Shown: one piece after another, positions 1-7,427 of the stretch
Numbering within the stretch: the stretch's first letter is position 1
Layout of the letters: each line of letters starts with the position of its first letter
Assembly: GCA_902776765.1 (NCBI GenBank)
Contig: CACYRP010000031.1
Span: 23,184-87,183 of the forward strand
Source of the DNA: Fibrobacter succinogenes
GTDB taxonomy: Bacteria > Fibrobacterota > Fibrobacteria > Fibrobacterales > Fibrobacteraceae
Length of the DNA: 64,000 bases
Direction: 5' to 3'
Notes under the pieces: generated by a model
Seen by the model: only the letters and a program-made list of their open reading frames with translations
The model's database searches: none
Told to the model about the DNA's origin: nothing
Program-made: the position numbers and the translations under genes

Positions 1-384
1 GGGGCAGATGAAAATGATGTACTGTTCCTTGAGGTTGTGATACGATTCGCCCTTGTTCAGGGCTTCGGAATCGCACAAGGCTTGATAATAACGGGTTCGT
101 TTAGGAAGATCGTGTGTGTCCTCCATTTGCATCTCGATATCAAAAACGCGGGTTATTTCGCCATCGGAGCCCAGTTCCTTCACGAACACGTCGTAGCGGA
201 CGCCCTTGTTGAAGGGGCTGGTTTCGGTGGATTTCTCCGGCTCGGGCTCCTGCAGGTCAAAAATTTTGATTCCGAGGATAGCCTCCAGGAATGGCTTCGC
301 GATATGCTTATGGCTGAATACCAGCGCGAACATGAAGCGGTTCGTGATGGGCAGTTCCTCGAACGGAACGTGGTTTGGATCCAT
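1..384 (-). CDS. Rpn/PDDEXK family nuclease (transposase-like), 3' end outside window
   Basis: Partial gene running off the left edge; 128 codons are visible with no stop. The start ATG (382-384) follows AAAGGAG at a good distance. The protein opens MDPNHVPFEELPITNRFMF, continues with KPFLEAILGI, and then has RYDVFVKE followed about 10 residues later by RVFDIEMQ. The spaced D and E-x-Q, with the short N-terminal segment, are the signature of the PD-(D/E)XK transposase-like family that includes the Rpn recombination-promoting nucleases. Family members cut DNA and are scattered as multicopy accessory genes. A 12-bp inverted repeat lies upstream (429-483). Whether the catalytic domain is complete cannot be judged from this fragment. 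Confidence 0.8.
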   Translation of the reverse strand, partial: MDPNHVPFEELPITNRFMFALVFSHKHIAKPFLEAILGIKIFDLQEPEPEKSTETSPFNKGVRYDVFVKELGSDGEITRVFDIEMQMEDTHDLPKRTRYYQALCDSEALNKGESYHNLKEQYIIFICP

Positions 385-428
385 AATGCTCCTTTACGCG
401 GTATGCGCCGCGCGGTTTAAAAACAAAA

Positions 429-483
429 AAAAGAGCCGTTCCTACGTCATATAAAATAATACGATATAGAAAACGGCTCTTTT
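429..483. repeat. 12-bp inverted repeat with AT-rich loop
   Basis: AAAAGAGCCGTT (429-440) pairs perfectly with AACGGCTCTTTT (472-483) around a 31-nt AT-rich loop. Arms this long with A and T flanks look like a bidirectional terminator. The position, about 45 bp upstream of the Rpn-family start, also fits an attenuator or the edge of a small mobile element. Confidence 0.6.
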
Positions 484-647
484 GTGAGCTTGGTCAGCTA
501 TTTGCTGGTTATGTAGAATATAGCAATTCGCCTCGTGGAAAAGTATTGTTTCATAAATTTTTTTCATTTTGCAAACAAGCAGAATTCAACCGCCTGCAGG
601 GGTCGATTTTCCTCAAAATTGCCAAAATTTCCGCGAAAATCGCCGAT

Positions 648-662
648 TGTCATAATATGACA
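648..662. promoter_or_regulatory. Palindromic operator, copy 1
   Basis: TGTCATAATATGACA is a perfect 7-bp inverted repeat around one central base, about 13 bp upstream of a TATATT hexamer. An identical sequence precedes the second ORF6N gene (1761-1775), although the bases around it have drifted, which suggests selection on a protein binding site. Confidence 0.6.
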
Positions 663-734
663 TACGAGGAATATATATTTGCACGTGAACACTTTGCCCC
701 GCCTTTTTTGCTTGTAGGCGGATTGGAGTAGAAG

Positions 735-1703
735 ATGGCTAGAAAGACCGAAAAAACGGATGATATCGCACTTAACCCGCTTATGGAGTTGGATGTAGAA
801 AAGATGATTCGGGTTGTTCGTGGCAAGCAGGTTCTGCTTGACCGTGATATTGCAACATTATACGGTGTTGAAACTAGGGCGATAAATCAAGCCGTCAAGC
901 GAAATATAGAACGTTTCCCGGATAGATATTGTTTCCAGTTGGAAAAAGGCGAATTGGGCATCTTGAAATCACAAAATGTGATTTCAAGTTGGGGCGGCGA
1001 CAGGTTTAAACCCTATGTTTTTACAGAACAGGGCTTTGCCATGCTTTCATCCGTCCTGAAAAGCAAGGTTGCCGTGAATGTATCCATCGCAATCATGGAT
1101 GCGTTTGTCGCCATGCGGCAGTATTTATATCAAAATGGCGGAATTGTCAATCGCCTTTCTAATGTCGAAGCAAAAGATTTGGAACAAGACGCCCGTCTTT
1201 TAGATCATGATTACAAAATCGACTCACTTTTCGAGGCGATGGACCGTGGCGAGCTCAAATCCAAGGGCTTATTTTACAACAACCAGGAGTTCGATGCCTA
1301 TGTATTTGTCCGTAACCTGATTCGCCAGGCCAAAAAAAGAATCGTCCTTGTCGACAGGTACGTGACTGAAAAAACGTTGACCATGATGCTCAAGCGGGAA
1401 AAAGGCGTTTCCGTGACTATTTATACCTACGACAAGAGCAAGGTTCTCGAGTTAGACTTGGCGACTTACAACGAGCAATATCCCGACAGCCCGATGCGAG
1501 TCTTGCCAAGTTACGGAATGCACGACCGATTCTTGTTCATAGACGATACTGCCTACCACTTCGGGGCTTCGCTCAAGGATTTGGGCAAGAATACGTTTTT
1601 CTTTACGCAGGAAGATTTCACGTTGGACGAAGTGTTGAAGGAATCGCAGAAGATTCAGGCAGAAAAAGAAAGTCGGGCATTACAAGGTGACAACGCAGGT
1701 TAG
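735..1703 (+). CDS. ORF6N-domain DNA-binding protein with PLD-like C-terminus, copy 1
   Basis: 322 residues. Residues about 20-130 form an ORF6N domain (IRVVRGKQVLLDRDIATLYG, then VFTEQGFAMLSSVLKS), a DNA-binding module common in phage and accessory genes. A linker (VNRLSNVEAKDLEQD) leads to a C-terminal half with AKKRIVLVDRYV and HDRFLFIDD followed by YHFGASLKDLG. This spacing resembles a phospholipase D-like HxK/R-x4-D motif with a GAS element, though it is atypical. The Shine-Dalgarno GGAGTAGAAG precedes the ATG. The gene lies in a tandem array with 1850-2848: the C-terminal halves are nearly identical in DNA while the ORF6N halves differ. Role unknown; regulation or defence is inference. 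Confidence 0.8.
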   Translation: MARKTEKTDDIALNPLMELDVEKMIRVVRGKQVLLDRDIATLYGVETRAINQAVKRNIERFPDRYCFQLEKGELGILKSQNVISSWGGDRFKPYVFTEQGFAMLSSVLKSKVAVNVSIAIMDAFVAMRQYLYQNGGIVNRLSNVEAKDLEQDARLLDHDYKIDSLFEAMDRGELKSKGLFYNNQEFDAYVFVRNLIRQAKKRIVLVDRYVTEKTLTMMLKREKGVSVTIYTYDKSKVLELDLATYNEQYPDSPMRVLPSYGMHDRFLFIDDTAYHFGASLKDLGKNTFFFTQEDFTLDEVLKESQKIQAEKESRALQGDNAG

Positions 1704-1760
1704 GCTTCTGCGGGGGTCGATTTCCTCAAAATTGCCAAAATTTCCGCAAAATTCGCTAAT

Positions 1761-1775
1761 TGTCATAATATGACA
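1761..1775. promoter_or_regulatory. Palindromic operator, copy 2
   Basis: Second exact copy of TGTCATAATATGACA, inside a repeat of the promoter block (about 1709-1849). The 15-bp palindrome is unchanged while neighbouring bases have substitutions and single-base gaps. A TATATT hexamer follows at about 1788. Confidence 0.6.
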
Positions 1776-1849
1776 TACGAGTAATGTATATTTGCATCAA
1801 AAACACTTTGCTCCGCCTTTTTTTGCTTGTAGGCGGATTGGAGTAGAAG

Positions 1850-2848
1850 ATGAATGAAAAAGAGATTGTAGTCCCGAACCTGCTGAAGGAATCGGGCATC
1901 GGAAAGATGATTCAAGTCATTCGTGGCAAGCAGGTGCTGCTGGACCGCGATCTGGCGGCGCTTTACGGGGTGGAAACGAAGCGTATAAATGAGCAGGTAA
2001 AACGAAATATTGAGCGCTTTCCCGAAGATTTTTGCATACAACTCTCTTTAGAGGAATCGCAACTTCTAAGGTCGCAAAATGCGACCTTAGAAAAAAAGGG
2101 GCAAATTTTAAAGGGAAAACACACAAAATACCGTTCTTTAGCTTTCACCGAACAAGGCGTAGCGATGCTATCTTCGGTTCTAAAAAGTGAGTCTGCGATC
2201 AAGGTCAACATCGCCATCATGCGGGCATTCGTGCAATTGCGTCACCTTATGATGGGTAACGGCGGTCTTATCAACCGTCTTTCAAACGTGGAAGCAAAGG
2301 ATCTGGAACAGGACGGTCGCTTGACAGGTCATGACGAGCATCTGCTTGACCATGACCGTAAATTTGACGAACTGTTCGAGGCGATGGACCGTGGCGAGCT
2401 CAAATCCAAGGGTTTATTTTATAACAACCAGGAGTTCGATGCCTATGTATTTGTCTGCAACCTGATTCGCCAGGCCAAAAAGAGAATTGTGCTGGTCGAT
2501 AGATATGTAAACGAGAAAACCTTGACCATGATGCTCAAGCGGGAAAAAGGCGTTTCCGTGACTATTTACACCTACGACAAGAGCAAGGTTCTCGAGGTGG
2601 ACTTGGCAACTTACAACGAGCAATATCCTGACAGCCCGATGCAAGTCTTGCCAAGTTACGGAATGCTCGACCGATTCTTGTTCATAGACGATACGGCCTA
2701 CCACTTCGGGGCTTCGCTCAAGGACCTGGGCAAGAATACGTTCTTCTTTACGCAGGAAGATTTCACGTTGGACGAAGTGCTGAAGGAATCGCAGAAGATT
2801 CAGGCAGAAAAAGAAAGCCAGGCGTTACAGGGTAACAACGCGGATTAG
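1850..2848 (+). CDS. ORF6N-domain DNA-binding protein with PLD-like C-terminus, copy 2
   Basis: 332 residues, paralogue of the preceding gene. The ORF6N half (IQVIRGKQVLLDRDLAALYG, LAFTEQGVAMLSSVLKS) is clearly diverged from copy 1, and the linker carries about 10 extra residues (TGHDEHLLDHD). From about 2370 to the stop the DNA is almost identical to copy 1. One notable change is LDRFLFIDD where copy 1 has HDRFLFIDD, which removes the putative catalytic His. Start, Shine-Dalgarno (GGAGTAGAAG) and leader hairpin match copy 1. Recent duplication or gene conversion of the 3' half is likely. Biological role unknown. Confidence 0.8.
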   Translation: MNEKEIVVPNLLKESGIGKMIQVIRGKQVLLDRDLAALYGVETKRINEQVKRNIERFPEDFCIQLSLEESQLLRSQNATLEKKGQILKGKHTKYRSLAFTEQGVAMLSSVLKSESAIKVNIAIMRAFVQLRHLMMGNGGLINRLSNVEAKDLEQDGRLTGHDEHLLDHDRKFDELFEAMDRGELKSKGLFYNNQEFDAYVFVCNLIRQAKKRIVLVDRYVNEKTLTMMLKREKGVSVTIYTYDKSKVLEVDLATYNEQYPDSPMQVLPSYGMLDRFLFIDDTAYHFGASLKDLGKNTFFFTQEDFTLDEVLKESQKIQAEKESQALQGNNAD

Positions 2849-2907
2849 AGTTCTGCGGGGGGTGGGCAATTTTTTCAAAAAAGTCTAAAAATGAAAAAAA
2901 AAAACGT

Positions 2908-3060
2908 TTTTTCCACAAATTGTCAAAGGAAGAGATCGAAATTTTGCGGACGAAAATTTCGTCCACAAATTATTCGGCCAAAAGCAGATCTTTACCCTAC
3001 GCTTTCACAGAAAAAGGCCTCTATATGCTTGCGACGATCTTAAAAAGCCAAACTTCTTGA
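2908..3060 (+). pseudogene. Remnant of a third ORF6N gene
   Basis: Reading in the frame of 2908, about 50 codons give FFHKLSKEEIEILRTK, then SLPYAFTEKGLYMLATILKS and a stop at 3058-3060. This matches the second half of an ORF6N domain (compare FTEQGFAMLSSVLKS in copy 1), but there is no start codon, N-terminal half or C-terminal region. The DNA just upstream (2849-2870) begins with the same TTCTGCGGGG phrase that opens the other two units, so this is the decayed third unit of the array. The remnant resembles other ORF6N subfamilies more than its intact neighbours. Confidence 0.75.
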
Positions 3061-3068
3061 TTAAAGTT

Positions 3069-3084
3069 TGGCACGGTTCTTGCA
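3069..3084 (+). promoter_or_regulatory. Perfect sigma-54 (-24/-12) promoter sequence
   Basis: TGGCACGGTTCTTGCA fits the RpoN consensus TGGCACG-N4-TTGCW at every position and points towards htpG, whose ATG lies about 190 bp downstream. No enhancer site or activator gene is visible nearby, so function is unproven. Confidence 0.55.
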
Positions 3085-3119
3085 TATATTACCGCGAAAA
3101 CAAGGCGGAGCCGCCATTT

Positions 3120-3136
3120 TGTTTCATTTTGAAACA
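3120..3136. promoter_or_regulatory. Inverted repeat in htpG leader region
   Basis: TGTTTC and GAAACA surround five bases (ATTTT), between the sigma-54-type sequence and htpG. It could be an operator; it does not match the CIRCE heat-shock element. Confidence 0.4.
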
Positions 3137-3199
3137 GAATTATGGAACAACCGCTTAAAATTTTAACATAAAGACTTCGTGAACGGAGTACACGCAATT

Positions 3200-3262
3200 T
3201 ACCCCAAAGGGGCATCGCCCCGACCTCAAAGCGTAGCGACCCCAAAGCACGAAGTGCGACCT
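3200..3262 (+). repeat. Array of short hairpin phrases before htpG
   Basis: Three consecutive units share the frame CAAA, a mini-hairpin, then GACC. The hairpins have small loops: GGGGC/ATC/GCCCC, AGC/GTA/GCG (weak) and GCAC/GAA/GTGC. The array ends just before the htpG Shine-Dalgarno, so it would be in the mRNA leader if transcription starts near 3095. Confidence 0.5.
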
Positions 3263-3277
3263 AAATAGGAGATTAAA

Positions 3278-5164
3278 ATGGCAACAGAAAAGATGGAGTT
3301 CCAGACCGAAGTTCGCGATATGCTGAACTTGATGATCAATTCTCTTTACAGCAACAAAGAAATCTTCCTCCGCGAATTGGTTTCTAACGCAGCAGACGCC
3401 TTGGACAAGCGCCGTTTCCTCTCGCTTTCGAACTCCAGCCTCCTCCCGGTGGGCACGCAGTTGCGCATCGATATTTCGGTGAACAAGGAAGGCAAGCGCA
3501 TCGTTGTGGAAGACAACGGTATCGGCATGAACAAGGAAGACTTGATCAACTGCTTGGGCACCATCGCCCGTAGCGGTACCAAAAACTTCATCAAGAATTT
3601 GAAGGAAGGCGACAAGGGCAGCGTCGATCTCATCGGCCAGTTCGGTGTGGGCTTCTACTCCGTGTTCATGGTCGCGAAGAAGGTCGAAGTCCTTACGCTC
3701 AAGGCCGGAGAAACGCAGGGTTACCTGTGGGCATCCGAAGGCACTGGCGATTTCGAAATTTCTGAAGCCCCGCTCGACAAGGTCGGCACCAAGATTACTT
3801 TGTACCTAAAGGACGACGAAGACGCCGAAGATTTCGCCAGCGAATGGAAGATCAAGGACATCGTCCAGAAGTACAGCGGCTTTGTCTCTTACGGCATCTA
3901 CTTCCACCCGGAACCGACCAAGAACGACAAGGGCGAACTCGAAGAAAAGCCCGAAGAACGTCTGAACGAAAAGACCGCTTTGTGGCGCCAGAGCGAAAAG
4001 GAAGTTACCGAAGAACAGTACAAGGATTTCTACAACGTCATCAGCCACGAAGCCGACGAACCGGCCGCCTGGAGCCACAGCCACGCTGAAGGTTCCCAGG
4101 AATTCTGGAGCCTCGTGTACATCCCGTCGAAGGCTCCGTTCAACATCTGGCACAACGACGCTTTGCACGGCCTCAAGCTCTACGTGAAGAAAGTCTTTAT
4201 CATGGACGACTGCAAGGACTTGCTGCCGCCTTGGCTCCGCTTTGTGCGCGGCGTGGTGGACAGCGAAGACTTGCCGCTGAACGTATCCCGTGAAATCTTG
4301 CAGAACAACAAGATCATCACCAACATCCGTAAGCACGTCATCAAGAAGGTGCTCGACGCTTTGCAGAACATGGCCGACAAGGATGCCGCCAAATACAACG
4401 CCTGGTGGCGCGAACTCGGTATGGTCTTGAAGGAAGGCTTCTACATGAACTGGGAACATCTTGACGAACTCAAGAAGTTGCTCCGTTTCGAAAGCACCAA
4501 GACGGAAGGCGACGCTCTCGTGGGCCTCGACGAATACGTGAAGCGCATGCCGGAAGGCCAGAAGGAAATCTACTACCTCATCGGTGACAAGAATGCCGTG
4601 AAGTCAAACCCGATGCTCGAAGCCTTCAAGGCCAAGGGTTACGAAGTGTTGCTCATGAGCGACGGCATCGATGAATTCATGATGTCCAGCCTCCAGGAAT
4701 TCGGCGACAAGAAGTTCCACGACATCGCCCGTGGTGACGTAGACTTCGACAAGACCGAAGACGAAAAGAAAGCCGAAGAAGAAAACAAGGGAATCTTCAA
4801 GGGCCTCTGCGAAAACTTGCAGAAGGTCTTAGACGAAGACATCAAGGAAGTCCGCGTGTCTAGCCGTCTGAAGGACAGCCCCTGCTGCCTCGTGACTAGC
4901 GAAGATGCCATGAGCGCCCAGATGGAACGCATGATGAAGGCGATGGGCCAGAAGAACTTGCCGAAGAGCAAGCGCATCCTGGAAATCAACCCGACGCACC
5001 CGATTTGCGAAATGCTCAAGAAGAAGGCCGAAGCCAAGGAAGACCTGGGCGATTGGCCGAAGGCCCTCTACGGTCAGGCTCTGCTTGCCGAAGGTTCTCC
5101 GCTGCCAAACCCCGCTGAGTACGTCAGTGCGATTACAAAATTGCTGACGGCCAGCGTGAAGTAG
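3278..5164 (+). CDS. htpG: HtpG, bacterial Hsp90 chaperone
   Basis: 628 residues, normal length for bacterial Hsp90, a cytoplasmic ATP-dependent dimeric chaperone. The N-terminal GHKL ATPase is clear: SLYSNKEIFLRELVSNAADA with the catalytic Glu and Mg-binding Asn, VEDNGIGMN, and GQFGVGFYS closing the ATP lid. The middle domain contains RGVVDSEDLPLNVSREILQ and the C-terminal dimerisation region runs to the end. AGGAGA lies 6 nt before the ATG. Codon choice is strongly biased (AAG for Lys, CGC and CTC), as in a highly expressed gene. It is monocistronic, bounded by a terminator at 5291-5318, with a sigma-54-type sequence and an inverted repeat upstream. Confidence 0.97.
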   Translation: MATEKMEFQTEVRDMLNLMINSLYSNKEIFLRELVSNAADALDKRRFLSLSNSSLLPVGTQLRIDISVNKEGKRIVVEDNGIGMNKEDLINCLGTIARSGTKNFIKNLKEGDKGSVDLIGQFGVGFYSVFMVAKKVEVLTLKAGETQGYLWASEGTGDFEISEAPLDKVGTKITLYLKDDEDAEDFASEWKIKDIVQKYSGFVSYGIYFHPEPTKNDKGELEEKPEERLNEKTALWRQSEKEVTEEQYKDFYNVISHEADEPAAWSHSHAEGSQEFWSLVYIPSKAPFNIWHNDALHGLKLYVKKVFIMDDCKDLLPPWLRFVRGVVDSEDLPLNVSREILQNNKIITNIRKHVIKKVLDALQNMADKDAAKYNAWWRELGMVLKEGFYMNWEHLDELKKLLRFESTKTEGDALVGLDEYVKRMPEGQKEIYYLIGDKNAVKSNPMLEAFKAKGYEVLLMSDGIDEFMMSSLQEFGDKKFHDIARGDVDFDKTEDEKKAEEENKGIFKGLCENLQKVLDEDIKEVRVSSRLKDSPCCLVTSEDAMSAQMERMMKAMGQKNLPKSKRILEINPTHPICEMLKKKAEAKEDLGDWPKALYGQALLAEGSPLPNPAEYVSAITKLLTASVK

Positions 5165-5195
5165 GTATGAGGTCTACCCAAAGGGCATAACTCTA

Positions 5196-5276
5196 CTAAG
5201 GCAACAAGTTGCCAAGTATCGTTTAGGCACGATGTGCCTTTAAGGTCTGAGATTGCCTTGCTACGCAAGGCTCTGA
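5196..5276 (+). repeat. Hairpin phrase array after htpG
   Basis: Three small perfect hairpins in a row: GGCAAC/AA/GTTGCC, AGGCAC/GAT/GTGCCT and GCCTTGC/TAC/GCAAGGC. They resemble the array before htpG in loop size and lie between its stop codon and the terminator. Confidence 0.5.
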
Positions 5277-5290
5277 GGATATGCATAGAA

Positions 5291-5318
5291 AAAGACCACG
5301 ATTCCCCGTGGTCTTTTT
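5291..5318. terminator. Intrinsic terminator between convergent genes
   Basis: AAAGACCACG pairs with CGTGGTCTTT around a 6-nt loop, with a T tract after it and an A tract before it. It can serve htpG (+) and the FISUMP lipoprotein (-). Confidence 0.9.
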
Positions 5319-5342
5319 GAATTTTTGCGACTTTCGTCTATA

Positions 5343-6767
5343 CTAGTCTTTTACACACCGGACCGAGAGTTTCCAATTTTTGTCTGATTTAGCCGACACA
5401 AATGAATCATCCGTATATGCGGTTATCATGTCGATTGCCAAAGAATCGCCCTGTTCTACGGAAGTCCAAAATTCCGACAAAATGCCCTCCAGACCGAAGA
5501 CTGTATGGGCATTACCCGCAGGAAGAATCGTAAATCCGTATTTATCCAAGTTCACAACTGGGATAGTATCAACCCTAACAATTTCGTCACCCTTTCTTGC
5601 AGTCCGATACCGTTTACAAGGCTCCCAACCACTTGTGGATTTGAGGATTTTGCCAGCTTCATCTTTACCGCCCATAAGGTTTATCAACGTATTCCATTCC
5701 GTTGTATCCGGCAAGTGCCAGCCAGAAGGGCATGCAGTCTTCGCCGCCGCCCATGTGTAATGACGACCATACTCTTCGCATTTGCTTGGGTTATCATAGA
5801 AGCAAAAACTATTTTCCGACTCGTAATTCAAATTCTCGGCCATCCACCACTGCTCATTGATTTTTACCGTCTTGTACGTTTGACCATCACGAGAATCCTT
5901 GAAGGAGCTACGTTCGACACCCACATCCGAAGGGCCATACCCCTTAACGCAACGAACCGGATATTTTTCACATGTAGGGCGAATCCACCAAGTCGTATGA
6001 GCATCTTCATCACCCCTAACCCACATGGTTATAGCTAGGTCGGTATAAAAATTGCTCGTCCAGAAATAAGTGTCATCCAAATCAGAAAGTTGCTGAGCCG
6101 AAAAGCCGAAAGCATCAACACCATTATGGCCATCTTTCCAGCCAGTCGTAGACTTTAGCATTTTACTCGCAACGTCAGTCCCTCCAATGGCTTCCATCAA
6201 AATCATGTATTCGCATTCACTCGGCAAATGCCAACCGTAAGGGCAAGCATGCATCGCAGCGGTTTGCTTATAACGGCCCTTTTTGTAACCTTCCATTTCG
6301 TAATTCAGGTCATCCACCATCCAAGTCTGTTCACCAATGACGACCGTCTTGTATTTTTTGCCATCACGAGGGTCGGTCATTGTGCCGTATTCGCACTTAT
6401 CATCCTTTTCCGTTTTGCACTGCTTAGCGGGCTTTACGGAACTCAAAATACTCGGATCGGAACACCCCTCTTCACCCGCCAAGCCAAATATCGTTGGCGG
6501 TAAGCACTTTTCTTCGTCATCATCCCAATCGTCCGCAGACGAGGATTTTGCACTTGAAGAGGACTTCACCGTGCTACTGCTAGATTTCGAGCTGTCCTTT
6601 TTACTGCTGCTGGACACCGGTTCGTCTGAATCGGCACTGCTGCCGCTATCGTCACCGCAAGCAGCGAGAAGAAAAACACAGGATAAAATTGCAAGGCCCT
6701 TCGACAGGCACTTCGGCAGGCTCAGTGTCCCACTCAGGGACCTTTTCATAACACTAATCATTTTCAT
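5343..6767 (-). CDS. FISUMP (TIGR02145) lipoprotein with two repeats
   Basis: 474 residues. A start at 6767 is preferred because GGAGAGGATTTG sits just before that ATG; the upstream ATG would put this Shine-Dalgarno inside the gene. A lipoprotein signal (VFLLAACGDD) is followed by a long Ser-rich linker (SSSSTVKSSSSAKSSS) and two copies of the Fibrobacter major paralogous domain, each marked by WM.(D/E)NLNY-like, ACP.GWHLP and VRCVK motifs. The family is thought to be surface-exposed; its ligand is unknown. The signal-peptide n-region (SLSGTLSLPKCLSKG) is encoded by a copy of a genome-dispersed repeat (6697-6742). Confidence 0.85.
   Translation of the reverse strand: MKMISVMKRSLSGTLSLPKCLSKGLAILSCVFLLAACGDDSGSSADSDEPVSSSSKKDSSKSSSSTVKSSSSAKSSSADDWDDDEEKCLPPTIFGLAGEEGCSDPSILSSVKPAKQCKTEKDDKCEYGTMTDPRDGKKYKTVVIGEQTWMVDDLNYEMEGYKKGRYKQTAAMHACPYGWHLPSECEYMILMEAIGGTDVASKMLKSTTGWKDGHNGVDAFGFSAQQLSDLDDTYFWTSNFYTDLAITMWVRGDEDAHTTWWIRPTCEKYPVRCVKGYGPSDVGVERSSFKDSRDGQTYKTVKINEQWWMAENLNYESENSFCFYDNPSKCEEYGRHYTWAAAKTACPSGWHLPDTTEWNTLINLMGGKDEAGKILKSTSGWEPCKRYRTARKGDEIVRVDTIPVVNLDKYGFTILPAGNAHTVFGLEGILSEFWTSVEQGDSLAIDMITAYTDDSFVSAKSDKNWKLSVRCVKD
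6697..6742. repeat. GGTTCGAC-type dispersed repeat inside a signal peptide
   Basis: The plus strand reads CCCTTCGACAGGCACTTCGG, continues to CACTCAGGGACC, and matches the element seen at 25470-25512 and 27434-27489. Here it is translated as part of the lipoprotein signal sequence. Confidence 0.6.
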
Positions 6768-6873
6768 CAAATCCTCTCCAAGGAACAAATTAAAGCATTT
6801 GGTTTAATGTAAGAAAAGAAAACGCAAATGTCAAAAAGTTCACCATCAACTTTTGATAATTAAGCTTATTTTA

Positions 6874-6903
6874 TAAAAAAAGCCCCCGGACATAGCACGG
6901 GGG
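6874..6903 (-). terminator. Intrinsic terminator of the YkvA-family gene
   Basis: On the minus strand CCCCCG, a 9-nt loop and CGGGGG are followed by a run of seven T. It lies about 30 bp beyond the stop codon at 6935. Confidence 0.85.
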
Positions 6904-6934
6904 ATAGCGTAACATAGCTTTGAACCGTAAAAGT

Positions 6935-7324
6935 TTATCGCGTTACAAGCGCAATTATTGCCGTTAAAAGACCGCCGACAGCGACACCAGCAAGAATAAT
7001 CAACGCGACCATCATCCACTTAACGTATTTCGCCAAACGAACATGCAAAGCAGATTGATCTTTTGAAAAAAGCTGGTAAGCGTTGAGTGCAGCCATCAAA
7101 GTAAAGCCGACATCATCAAGCCAACCAAAAATGGGAATCGCATCAGGAACCACATCAATGGGCGACAAGTCGTAAATGACAGCGGCCATCGCAATTACAA
7201 CAGAAAGCGCCTTCCAAATAACCGGAGATTCGCCCTGTTCTTCCACCTTAACATCCCTTTTCGTTTGATGCAAATCGTTCACGTTGTGAACTTCGACATC
7301 ATCATAAACTTTCTCTTGCGGCAT
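6935..7324 (-). CDS. YkvA / DUF1232 family membrane protein
   Basis: 129 residues. The diagnostic DUF1232 core is IYDLSPIDVVPDAIPIFGWL followed by DDVGFTLMAAL. A helix before it (WKALSVVIAMAAVIYD) and a strongly hydrophobic C-terminal helix (WMMVALIILAGVAVGGLLTA) suggest two membrane segments. The first 40 residues are polar and charged. The function of the family is not established. Monocistronic, with a terminator at 6874-6903. Confidence 0.85.
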   Translation of the reverse strand: MPQEKVYDDVEVHNVNDLHQTKRDVKVEEQGESPVIWKALSVVIAMAAVIYDLSPIDVVPDAIPIFGWLDDVGFTLMAALNAYQLFSKDQSALHVRLAKYVKWMMVALIILAGVAVGGLLTAIIALVTR

Positions 7325-7365
7325 CCAAGCAGTCCTCTATATAAACCAATTACAATTTTAATATA

Positions 7366-7398
7366 TACAAAAAAGACTACCGAATTTTCGATAGTCTT
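7366..7398 (-). terminator. Intrinsic terminator on the minus strand
   Basis: On the minus strand AAGACTA, an internal loop and TAGTCTT are followed by TTTT. It lies about 170 bp beyond the DUF1846 stop, after the repeat block at 7428-7565. Confidence 0.75.
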
Positions 7399-7427
7399 AA
7401 AAATAATTGCGCCGATTAGCCTTTTCT

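Larger units (their letters stand above)
385..734. other. Intergenic region between divergent accessory genes
   Basis: 350 bp without a convincing gene. It holds a 12-bp perfect inverted repeat (429-440 and 472-483), the first copy of the duplicated ORF6N promoter block (about 594-734) with a palindromic operator at 648-662, a -10-like TATATT at about 675-681, and a leader hairpin made of CCGCC and GGCGG just before the ORF6N Shine-Dalgarno. The short frame at 546-731 lies entirely in this repeated leader and is not credible. Confidence 0.7.

Noticed and set aside
546..731. 61-codon frame before the first ORF6N gene
   Set aside because: It runs across the operator and leader hairpin, and the corresponding stretch of the second unit carries single-base gaps that would shift the frame.
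2893..2990. ATG followed by an A11 run after ORF6N copy 2, as a possible new gene
   Set aside because: The frame does not match the ORF6N remnant and gives no recognisable protein; the remnant reads in another frame without a start.
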